Shown: positions 56,265 to 64,000 of the stretch, in pieces | How the letters are laid out: each line of letters opens with the position of its first letter | How positions within the stretch are numbered: the stretch's first letter is position 1 | Assembly: GCA_036936605.1 (NCBI GenBank) | Contig: JAUPFV010000001.1 | Coordinates: forward strand, 164,696,643-164,760,642 | Source: Limnanthes douglasii subsp. nivea | Taxonomy: Eukaryota > Streptophyta > Magnoliopsida > Brassicales > Limnanthaceae | Reading direction: 5' to 3' | DNA length: 64,000 bases | Made by a program: the position numbers and the translations under genes | Notes under the pieces: model-generated | Database searches by the model: none | The model's input: only the letters and a program-made list of their open reading frames with translations | What the model was told of the DNA's origin: nothing

Positions 56265-58604
56265 TTGATCGTTGATACGGACTGCCCCCAGCGTTCGTGG
56301 AGCCAAGGCAGTGGCATAGCATTCTCTTGCAACCTTTTGGCTGCTCCGGACAACCCCAACCTGTCCCTGAACAGCATACTTTAGACACTGATGGACTGTC
56401 GAAGCCACTGCATGCATCCTAGAGAGCCAAGACCTCCCTAGAATAGCATTATAACAGGTGGGACAATCCACCACAATGAAGAGTATTCTGACCGTTTTCT
56501 TGAAAGGGCCCCTGCCCAACAACACTTCTTCTTCAAACTCCCCGATCACATCGGCTGAGCTGCCCGTGAAGCCCACGATTGACATGTCTGACTTTTGAAT
56601 TGCAGCTGGCTTTTTCATTTTCTTATAAGTGTTTAGAAAAAGGATATTGGCAGAGCTTCCAGTATCCACCAAAATTCGCCTTATCTCATTGCCCCCTATA
56701 GATGCTCCTATGACAACAGCATCCTCATGAGGGCCAGCAATATCTCTCAAATCATCCTCATCGAAAACTATGAATGGGAATGAGTTTGGAGATTGATAGG
56801 ATGTCATGCCTCCTTCTAGCTGGGAGGCCAAATTATGAACATGTTTTTTTCTTGAAGAAGTGGTAGGAGCCGTTACAGTGTCTCCTCCGAAAATTGTCAG
56901 TGACTCAAAGAATTTAATGAGCCCGGAGACCGATCTGGAACGCTCCTCTATAGTACCCACTCTGTTTCTTGTTGGATCAGGATCCAAGTACTCAGACTCC
57001 ACATCAAACCTTTCAACTATTACCATAGCCCCCTCCGGGGCAGCGTTGCTTGGACCAACCCTATGAGTGTTGTCAGGCCTGTTGCCTCCTCTCCTTTTAA
57101 CGTATGCACCCAACTTCCCTCTTTCAATCAAGTTTTGTACCTCTTGTTTCAACGCTATGCAATCATCGGTGGTATGGCCAATATCATTATGGTATTGGCA
57201 AAAGGAATTATTTCGATGTTCTCTGGGAGACTGCAAGGTTGCCGGTCTCCGGTAGTGTACTTCATCTTTTGTTTTATCGAAAATGGTTGCCACACTTTCT
57301 TTGAGCTCTGCAAACCACTCCGGTTGGACCCATGGCCCTCTTTTGTTTCTAGACTGTTGACTTTGTGCGGGAGCAGCTGGTTGAGATTGAGCTTTTCCCC
57401 TTCCATGCCCCTGTCCGGTTTCTCTTGCTTTGTTCCCGGACTGGTTTTGATTTGGAGTTGGTGCCACCGGGGTGGATCTCACCTGTCTGTGCACCCTGGT
57501 CTTTTTTGTTTCATCAACATTTATTTGCTTGCCAACTTGATTCAGCAATCCTCCCCAGGTCATGGCTTTCTTCCTGCTCACCGAATCAGCCAGGTTGCCT
57601 GGGTTCAAACCTTGTCTTAGGGATGCTATTGCCACCTGTTCGAAGCAATCAGCCAACCCATTTTTTGTGTTTACAAAACGACTTATGTACTCCTTTAACG
57701 ACTCATTTGGCTCTTGGGCACAATGGATTATTGTGTCTCCATTGCCCTTCAGCTCCTTACTCCCCACAAACTGTCTTCGAAAGGCCACCCAAAAAGTATC
57801 AAAGTCCTTAATACAACCCTGAGGCAGGCTGTTGTACCATTTCAGAGCACTCCCCGTAAAAGATTGGGAGAATGCCCTACAGAGTAGTTTATCATCATCA
57901 TCAAAGTTCATCATGAAGTTCTTGAATTGCTCCAGATGATTATCCGGATCAGTACTGCCATCATACTTCTCCATCTTAGTACTGTCAAACCTCTTAGGGA
58001 GGTTTCCGGACATGATTTTAGAAGACAGTGGAGACTGCCTCCAATTCCTCCCACGACTGAACACGGTATCCTCATTAGGAGTTGCAAAGATACCTGGCTC
58101 ATCGTGGAAAGCAAAATGATCCATCAACATCTTGTCCGTATACCTCCGGTGGTGAGATGACCCTTTTCCAATATGCCTTTTCATTCTTCCATGGCGATCT
58201 CTTTTTCTGGAATACTTTTTAACTTGCTTTTGTTTCTTCTTGGTTCGTCCCTCATCACTGCTAGAGGACAAGGACTTTTCATTTCCCTCACTGTCCGAAG
58301 AGCTGTCCGAAGACTCTGAACTCGAGTCAGAACTCTCCACAGGCTTGGACCGGTGAGATTTTTTAGAGCTGGCATGCGTCTTCTTAGTGCTCACATGAGT
58401 TTTGGAAACCTCATGCTCCCTTGGGTTATCGGTGTGGTGAGCAGCTGATGCTTTGGATTTCTCTTTCACGCCCATCTTGGCCTTTTCAGCCCTCAGAGCT
58501 TCTATCTCAAGTTTTAACCTGTCGCGCTCTTGGACAGTATACTCATCGTTCTCTTCCACCACTTCGAGAAAAGCTGGTGGAAGCTCTGGATTATCCGAAT
58601 TCAT
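56262..58604 (-). CDS. Element 2 gag-protease (780 aa, intact)
   Basis: Makes the virus-like particle shell and its protease. It starts MNSDNPELPPAFLEVVEEN at 58604, 51 bases after the PBS. Order: N-terminal coil (EERDRLKLEIEALRAEKAKM type); Ser-rich acidic and then Lys/Arg-rich stretches (residues ~85-160); gag domain ~200-340 (EKYDGSTDPDNHLEQF, ALKWYNSLPQG, LKEYISRFVNTK); a Gln/Ser/Pro linker; CxxHxxxxHxxxxC knuckle near 480 (CQYHNDIGHTTDDC); aspartic protease near 640 (ILVDTGSSANILF) with the ILGRSW flap-end motif near 715. No internal stop. Ends at the shared amber. Confidence 0.93.
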   Translation of the reverse strand: MNSDNPELPPAFLEVVEENDEYTVQERDRLKLEIEALRAEKAKMGVKEKSKASAAHHTDNPREHEVSKTHVSTKKTHASSKKSHRSKPVESSDSSSESSDSSSDSEGNEKSLSSSSDEGRTKKKQKQVKKYSRKRDRHGRMKRHIGKGSSHHRRYTDKMLMDHFAFHDEPGIFATPNEDTVFSRGRNWRQSPLSSKIMSGNLPKRFDSTKMEKYDGSTDPDNHLEQFKNFMMNFDDDDKLLCRAFSQSFTGSALKWYNSLPQGCIKDFDTFWVAFRRQFVGSKELKGNGDTIIHCAQEPNESLKEYISRFVNTKNGLADCFEQVAIASLRQGLNPGNLADSVSRKKAMTWGGLLNQVGKQINVDETKKTRVHRQVRSTPVAPTPNQNQSGNKARETGQGHGRGKAQSQPAAPAQSQQSRNKRGPWVQPEWFAELKESVATIFDKTKDEVHYRRPATLQSPREHRNNSFCQYHNDIGHTTDDCIALKQEVQNLIERGKLGAYVKRRGGNRPDNTHRVGPSNAAPEGAMVIVERFDVESEYLDPDPTRNRVGTIEERSRSVSGLIKFFESLTIFGGDTVTAPTTSSRKKHVHNLASQLEGGMTSYQSPNSFPFIVFDEDDLRDIAGPHEDAVVIGASIGGNEIRRILVDTGSSANILFLNTYKKMKKPAAIQKSDMSIVGFTGSSADVIGEFEEEVLLGRGPFKKTVRILFIVVDCPTCYNAILGRSWLSRMHAVASTVHQCLKYAVQGQVGVVRSSQKVARECYATALAPRTLGAVRINDQ

Positions 58605-58655
58605 TCGGACAGAATTTCTTTACTTGGTTTTGAATACTTGATTCAGGCACCGTCG

Positions 58656-58674
58656 CCTCCCACTGTGGTCGCCA
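58656..58674 (-). other. Primer binding site of element 2
   Basis: Minus-strand TGGCGACCACAGTGGGAGG, three bases after the 5' LTR. One mismatch to element 1. Confidence 0.8.
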
Positions 58675-58677
58675 ATT

Positions 58678-59134
58678 TGGTGAGGATAAAAGTAGCCTGA
58701 GGGTAGGCTGGTAATTTCAAGCGGAGTTTTAAGGCGGTGTGAGGGTGTTTCACGGTGGTGTGTGGGTGTTTAAGGGTGTTTCAAAGTGTTTTTAATGTGG
58801 AGAGAGAATTAAGCAGCTTGGCAGCAGTTAATTTTTCTTACCCATAGTTAATGCTGGTGGTTGGGTATTTATAGTATGAAGTTTGGGCCCTTATGGGCTT
58901 TCGGGTCAAGTTTAATGGACCCGGGTCATGTTTAAAGACCCATGAGTTTTAAGCAGGAGGACAGGTAGCTTAGTCAAGAAGTGTTTAGGTTTTTTAGTAC
59001 TTTTGTCATAGTTCGAACAGCCTTAGGCTCACAGTGTTCGAAGTCACCTGTCCGGTTCAAATATCCTGTCCGGTTTACGGAGAGATTTACATTGGGCTGC
59101 CCTTCCGGGGAGCACTTCGAATTCGGACTCATCA
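58678..59134 (-). repeat. Element 2 5' LTR (457 bp)
   Basis: On the minus strand it begins TGATGAGTCC and ends CCTCACCA. A TATA box (CTATAAATA) lies on the minus strand at 58866-58874. Confidence 0.95.
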
Positions 59135-59139
59135 AATAC
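59135..59139 (+). repeat. Target site duplication AATAC (right)
   Basis: Second copy of 48729-48733. Confidence 0.95.
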
Positions 59140-59865
59140 ATAGTTAACTTACTTGCTGCCTAAGGGCTGTCCTTGTCCAAGCCTTGTCCTACACCCATGA
59201 CTGTCGGCGTCCATCTCTCTAGCTCATCTGGCACTCCTCTTACTGATCCTACACAATACAGAAGCCTGTTAGGAGCTCTTCAGTATCTCACACACACAAG
59301 GCCTGATATTTCCTTTGTGGTGAACAAGTTAAGTCAGTATCAACAGAATCCCCGCACGACTCACTAGTAATGCTTAAAGAGGGTTTTGAGTTACTTATCT
59401 GGTTCCAGGTAGCTTGTTCTTCACATAAAACCTTGTGGTCATCTCCAGCTTCATGGTTTCTCTCATGCAGACTTGGCCTCATCTCTAGATGACAGGCGTA
59501 GCGTTGCCGCCTACTGCGTCTATTTGGGTGACTCATTAATCTCTTGGTCTCCAAAGAAGCAAAACGTTGTGGCTCGTTCGTCGACAAAGTCTGAATATCG
59601 GTCTATTGCCAATCTGTCCTCTGAATTGATTTGGTTGCGATCTGTTCTTTCAGAGATCAAACTCCCGTCTTCCCCACTGTTGATTATTTGGTGTGACAAT
59701 CTCGGTGCTAGTTCACTCGCCTCCATCCTGTCTTTCATGCACGAACGAAGCACATCGAACTTGATGTGCATTTCGTTCGCGATCAAGTTCTTTAGGGAGA
59801 TCTTCAAATCTGGTATGTTCCTTCGCAAGATCAACTCGCTGATTTCCTGAATAAACTGCTCACCC
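59135..59865 (+). pseudogene. Copia RNase H, right of the insertion
   Basis: Continues as IVNLLAA, then MSKPCPTPM (59173), [18 protein letters not shown], and after a TAG near 59365 the RNase H core SSLDDRRSVAAYCVYLGDSLISW, KKQNVVARSSTKSEYRSIA and IIWCDNLGA. A frameshift near 59735 ends the good frame. Confidence 0.85.
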
Positions 59866-59924
59866 ACGCACGGTTTCTCTTCCTTCGTGACAAACTCGAT
59901 CTTTCCAATTCGCCCCTTCATTTG

Positions 59925-59932
59925 TGGGGGGA
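59925..59932 (+). other. Copia polypurine tract
   Basis: TGGGGGGA immediately before the 3' LTR. Confidence 0.85.
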
Positions 59933-60421
59933 TGTCAAGGATATACCCCAACCGTCTGTTAAGAGCTTCGCCGACAAACTGACGACAGTCTCACCGAAAG
60001 TGGAAGAAGAACAGAGGGAGAAGAGAAGTCGGCTAGGTTTACGAAGTCCTAGTGACTAACTTCTCTTCTCTAACTAAGAATGACGTTCTGGTGTGTCGTT
60101 TGGACCTCTCTTAAAGGTCTCTCGGGTCAAACATTGGACAAGGCCCACGACCCACTGTTTGTGACTCTCACTAGACTCATCACACGTTATATTGTTATGT
60201 TGGTCTTAGTCACGCTCATAAACAAAATTTAAATGTAGAAATTAATCTTTTATTTACAATAAAACCATCGTAATCATAAAGATTCCATGACAGCCTGTAC
60301 CAACTGGCTATATATATATAGTAGTGTTGTGAAAGTGTTAAAATAAAATAAAAAACTAAAAAAAATAAAAAATTTATACAAAATTCTCTTTCTTTTAGCT
60401 CCTTAGCTGTCATCTTTAACT
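59933..60421 (+). repeat. Copia 3' LTR (489 bp)
   Basis: Matches 45249-45761 with scattered substitutions and a shorter TC tract. Followed by GTAAC, one base different from the left flank GTAAT. Confidence 0.85.
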
Positions 60422-60426
60422 GTAAC

Positions 60427-60775
60427 CAAGGTGCGAAACAATCCTAGAGGTCGCACATGACAAAATCAATCCAATTCTAAACTAAAAATGTTACGTGAAT
60501 GTTCAAAACCACGAATCATTAATGCAAATTGTTGTTCAACTTTATAAATCTGGCATTTAAATATATCTTTTACCTACTTAAAGGAAAAAGCAACGGCACA
60601 AACTTTATACGACTTCTTTCACGTCTTGACTAGTCATTCATTTAGCTGAAACTTCTTATCTATTTAAAGATAGGCTTCTTCCATAAAAACCGAATTTTCC
60701 TAATTCTTTTTTCTATTTTAGTTTATACAGGTATTTGACGGTGATCCTGTGGTTTTTTTATTAATAACGATAAAG
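60427..60775. other. Spacer without recognisable features
   Basis: AT-rich; I see nothing in it. Confidence 0.5.
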
Positions 60776-61262
60776 GCGAGGCTAAATTGTGATCCGGTTT
60801 GGTTATAATGAGATTCTTTTATAATGGGATCTTATTTGGTTATAACGGGATTTTGAAAAGACTAATTTAGTCTTGATATAAAAGTTATATTTTCAGTCAA
60901 AAACGCTTTTTTCTCTCTTTTTCTCTCCACCAAAAGCTTTCAAAATCCGGCAAAAAAAAAAATCAAGATTTCTCAAATCCGAACATACAAAAACGTCAAT
61001 ATATGAATCATATACCTATTCATGTAATTTTTATGCAATTTACTTAGGTATTTTTAATGATATTTAGAGTTATAGGTTTTTTTTGAAAAAATCGAATTTT
61101 TATCTAAATGTTGTTGTTTTTCTGAAAGTAAGTTGTAGATAATAGTTAGTCTAGTTATTGTCGACATTTTGGTATGTTGTTTGTTGATTGTGGTTGAGTT
61201 TTTAAGGATTTGGGGTTTTTCGTTTTCGAAATTTGGAGAAGAAATTCTCGGGGCGCGATTCG

Positions 61263-61480
61263 CGAATGCTCACTTCACAAATTTGGACAAATTGCGAGTA
61301 CCCAACTCGCAATGTCCCCGAAATTGCGAAGTGAGTATTCGCAAATTTGGACAAATTGCGAGTACCCAACTCGCAATGTCCCCGAAATTGCGATGTGGGT
61401 ATTCGCAATTTTGGGTAAATTATGAGTTGGGTGCTCGCTATTTGCCCAAATTTGCGAATACCCACATCGCAATTTTCTTT
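61263..61480. repeat. 64-bp tandem repeat made of palindromes
   Basis: CAAATTTGGACAAATTGCGAG recurs at 61278 and 61342. Each unit has ATTGCGAGTACCCAACTCGCAAT, a hairpin; the last part (TTTGCGAATACCCACATCGCAA) is inverted relative to the first. Confidence 0.85.
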
Positions 61481-61702
61481 TTTATCACATTTTGAAGTTT
61501 TTTTTCTAAATTTTACACCATTCATTCGAAATGACTAATGTATTATATTGGTGGAAAACAAAATTGAGTTTTGAACTCGTAAACTTAAAAAAATGAAAAA
61601 TGACAAAAATTCCAAGAGTTCCGCGAGTAGAGATTGTCTAATTTTGTCAAAATTGAGCGCTCAGAGCGTTCGATTCTGACAAAATTGAGCGCTCAGAGCA
61701 TA

Positions 61703-61836
61703 GCGCGCGATTTTGACAAATTGTAGCGTTCAGAGCGCGCGATTTTGACAAATTGTAGCATTCAGAGCGCGCGATTTTGACAAATTGTAGCATTCAGAGC
61801 GCGCGATTTTGACAAATTGTAGCGATGCGAGCGCTA
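61703..61836. repeat. 32-bp tandem repeat, four copies
   Basis: GCGCGATTTTGACAAATTGTAGC(G/A)(T)TCAGA at about 61705, 61737, 61769 and 61801. Preceded from 61650 by related GAGCGCTCAGAGC units. Confidence 0.85.
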
Positions 61837-61839
61837 TAT

Positions 61840-61974
61840 TCACACTGGAATTTTAAAAAACACGAAATGATCCTCTTTTTGGGTTTGGAGATGGTCCGTC
61901 AAAGGCTCATCCTCCTTCGACAAGAAATCATTCATATTGCAGCTCAACTCTTCGTTTAAATCGCTCAAATCCAT
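61840..61974 (-). CDS. MDLSDLN small ORF (44 aa), function unknown
   Basis: Opens MDLSDLNEELSCNMNDF and ends HFVFFKIPV. The first ~35 residues match the ORF at 20869. A TATATAAAACC upstream is shared with that copy. Truncated by the satellite region, so probably a relic of a longer transposon protein. Confidence 0.4.
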   Translation of the reverse strand: MDLSDLNEELSCNMNDFLSKEDEPLTDHLQTQKEDHFVFFKIPV

Positions 61975-62475
61975 GCTTTTTGGTGTTTTTTAAAAATTTA
62001 GTTTTGTTAAAATGGAAAAGCTTTAGGAAGAAGAGGAAGAAGAAAAGGTTGGTTTTTGGTTAAAACTTTGGTTTTATATATGAAAGGTGAAATGATAAAT
62101 TCACATGAACAAACGAAATTTGAAATTTTTAAGTCTCATTATAACAAAAAAAAAAAAAAAGTCTCAATATAACCTTACCCTAACTATATAATCATCATAG
62201 GGTTCGACTTACATGGTAATCGAGGATTTGAAATCAAACAGGATAAAAAAAATTGTTCACAAAAACTTTACCCCGAATAGTAAAATATTAAATTACCAAT
62301 ATTACCATACAATACGGTATAATATATACACGCAAAAGTCATTTGTCGACCAATAGCTCTATTTTAAGTACTGGCCAACGATCGTGTTTTAAGTACGAGC
62401 TAAAAGAATAACTTTAATAATTTCCTTTTTTATCTTTTATATGCTTAGTGAGCACAAAATACTTTAGAATTCCAA

Positions 62476-62479
<4 letters not shown>

Positions 62480-62551
<72 letters not shown>
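62480..62551. repeat. (AT)n microsatellite, about 36 units
   Basis: Uninterrupted AT dinucleotides for roughly 72 bases. Confidence 0.97.
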
Positions 62552-62556
<5 letters not shown>

Positions 62557-63499
62557 TTTTAATAATTCAAATAATTTTATAATAAAAATAAATGAAGAGT
62601 TATTAAGCGTTTATATGTTATTTTTGGCTTTTTCAGTTTGATTTTCATATTTATTTTCTAAAATTTATCAATTTAACCAAATTTATCATTTATTTATTAA
62701 TTAAATAAAGAACACATTAATATAAAAATATGTAAATAATAGAGGTAAATATCTATCAATTAATAATTATCGTAATTCTTTTAACAAATACAAATACTAA
62801 AAATAGATTTATTTAATAGCGTGAAATTAAAACTTGAATCAGGAGTTATGATAGTCTTTTATATAATATACAAATAAAAATTATATTTAAAGTGCAATGA
62901 AATTTAATTGGTTAGTAATGTATTTCTAGCAAGAGAAAAATAAATCTAATTTTTATGAGTAAGTGAGATTAAAGATAAATACTCAAAAGAGGGTATTGTG
63001 AATCGCATTGTTTTTTTTTGTTATAACAAGCGATTGAGTTTTTAGTGTTTAAGAGTCTTTATTAAATCTACTTTATGAAAAAAATGTGTATGTATCACGT
63101 GGATGTAGCCATGTAGATTATTTCCACTATTTGAATCACGCTAAATATATCTTGTGCTAAATATATCTTGTGCACTTGGTTTTATTTACGCTTTCTTTTA
63201 TTTGTTACTCGTCTTGAATATAGTTAATTATTTTCTATAAAGGTTCACTAGTCGATACATTAGTTCTTGCCTCATCCAAATGATGGTTTTACCCAAACAT
63301 ATATGTATGCATATGTAATAAATTATCGAAATAAAATAATAAAATAAGGTTTAACGATAAATGCCGAGAATATAAAATTTTATTATTTCTTTATATATCT
63401 AAAGATAAAATTTCTCAAAATTTAAATATTAAACTAATAAGTTTGTTAGATTTTCAAGAAAAAGGTATAAGAGTAATAGAGAAAACATTATCTTACCAT
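62552..63499. other. AT-rich stretch without genes
   Basis: No ORF or repeat of note beyond a short doubled CTAAATATATCTTGTGC near 63142-63175. Confidence 0.5.
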
Positions 63500-64000
63500 G
63501 TCATAAACGATGTATCAATGTCTTAATACACTATCAACAGAAGGATCAATGGCCTCTGAGAGAATAAAGCATAGCCCGAGATGGGGTTCTAATCGTTCTA
63601 AACGTAATAGATGGAAAACAAATCCCTCACTTAGTGGAACCAATAGAAGTTATAGAGCATTAAAATCTAAGAATAGATCAAGTAGTCTACATCGATAATG
63701 ACTCACAACGGTCATCAAACCCGAAATGCTAGTATTCTTATCGAAAACTTGGATGCATTTAAATGGTGAATGTAAGATATCATGGAAGAACCGACTAAGG
63801 TAATATGTCCTGAGCTGTCAATACATAACCAATTCAGGTTAATCAAGAAATGACACAGACCATTATCGTATAAAAAGCTTGGATAAATCTTAGCCAAAAT
63901 TGATAAGTTAAGTCAAACCGGCCACATCTGTGAAGCCTTTTAAGCTATCTTAACTTATAATAAATTGCCACTAAAAATAAGTGGTAAATGATGCATTTTT
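63500..64000 (+). pseudogene. gypsy relic C: PR-RT linker, runs off the window
   Basis: Nucleotide similarity to 41985-42360 in relic B: AGAAGGATCA, CACTTAGTGGAAC, AAGTAGTCTACATCGATAATGA, and ATGCTAGTATTCTTATC. The frame near 63735-63895 reads ENLDAFKW...TKVICPELSIHNQFRLIKK, the linker between protease and RT in Tat elements. Probably the start of a pol relic continuing past 64000. Confidence 0.6.

Larger units (their letters stand above)
48734..59134 (-). mobile_element. Ty3/gypsy element 2 (Tat lineage), young and nearly intact
   Basis: Transcribed right to left: 5' LTR 58678-59134, PBS, gag-PR, pol, then the accessory gene on the opposite strand, PPT, and 3' LTR 48734-49190. It has a perfect 5-bp target duplication and 457-bp LTRs differing at about five sites by eye. 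Gag-pol stays in one frame for 5.6 kb, with the shared amber and four further stops in pol. Same family as element 1, with LTRs diverged in the U3 part. Confidence 0.95.
45249..60421 (+). mobile_element. Ty1/copia element, split by gypsy element 2
   Basis: LTRs starting TGTCAAGGATATAC at both ends, a PBS, gag-PR-INT-RT-RNase H order (integrase before RT, diagnostic of copia) and a PPT. Gypsy element 2 occupies 48734-59134. Without it the copia element is about 4.8 kb. Flanks GTAAT and GTAAC differ at one base. An internal deletion and several frameshifts make it non-autonomous. Confidence 0.9.
60776..62186. mobile_element. MDLSDLN-type inverted-repeat element (~1.4 kb)
   Basis: Left end AGGCGAGGCTAAATTGTGAT, GGTTATAATGAGATTC. 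Inverted right end AGGGTAAGGTTATATTGAGAC, GTTATAATGAGACTT. Similarity of the two arms runs about 170 bases inward (AT-rich, then a TTTTTCTCT/TTCTTCTTC tract and AAAGCTTT). The middle has GC-rich satellites. The flanks AACGATA and AACTATA hint at a target duplication but are not identical. Type is MULE-like by long inverted repeats; superfamily unproven. Confidence 0.55.

Noticed and set aside
57063..57620. Plus-strand ORF of 185 codons opposite element 2 gag
   Set aside because: Opposite strand of a conserved gag frame. The matching region of element 1 does not keep it open.
61169..61525. Overlapping ORFs of 65-108 codons on both strands
   Set aside because: Products of the 64-bp palindromic repeat; open in several frames at once.

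Overview
This is a 64 kb window of plant nuclear DNA, most likely from a eudicot. It is AT-rich, with GT-AG introns, Tat-lineage Ty3/gypsy and Ty1/copia LTR retrotransposons, an L1-type LINE, MULE and hAT DNA transposons, and one defensin-like gene. Almost all of it is mobile DNA in nested layers. The only gene I can support as a host gene is a two-exon cysteine-rich secreted peptide on the minus strand (38254-38722). I see no tRNA, rRNA or CRISPR array.

Left part (1-18.2 kb). An old Tat-lineage gypsy relic (1-435 and 3343-6120, + strand) is split at its protease active-site codons by a second element (436-3342). That second element is LTR-like and keeps mainly an accessory ORF. Next comes an L1-type LINE on the minus strand (6311-6562 and 17040-18165). 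It is split by gypsy element 1 (6563-17039, + strand), which has both LTRs, a PBS, gag, PR, RT, RNase H, a second (archaeal-type) RNase H, integrase, a PPT, and a spliced antisense accessory gene between pol and the 3' LTR.

Middle (18.2-45.2 kb). In order: a fragment of a TIR element encoding a protein that starts MDLSDLN; a decayed hAT transposase; a ~121-bp tandem array broken by a hAT-like MITE; and an 11.2-kb Ulp1-carrying Mutator-like element (26382-37548). The Mutator-like element has a ten-exon Ulp1-like protease gene on +, a small acidic third ORF on +, and a MuDR-type transposase gene on -. Its introns and spacers are full of a palindromic TTCGCA repeat found nowhere else in the window. 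After it come the defensin-like gene, a small MITE derived from the same Mutator-like family, and a second gypsy relic.

Right part (45.2-64 kb). A Ty1/copia element (45249-60421) is split by gypsy element 2 (48734-59134, minus strand), with a perfect AATAC target duplication. Element 2 belongs to the same family as element 1 and is young: its two 457-bp LTRs differ at about five positions by eye. Its gag-PR-pol stays in one frame throughout. After the copia element come another MDLSDLN-type inverted-repeat element with satellite-like palindromes, a long AT microsatellite and the start of a third gypsy relic.

Most notable points. (1) Both gypsy elements carry the same in-frame amber codon between protease and RT, in a readthrough-like context. 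(2) Both carry an antisense, TATA-driven, intron-containing gene; because it is antisense, its intron cannot be spliced out of the replicating RNA. (3) The palindromic repeat family is confined to the Ulp1-carrying Mutator-like element. All homology statements are from reading translations by eye; no database was searched.
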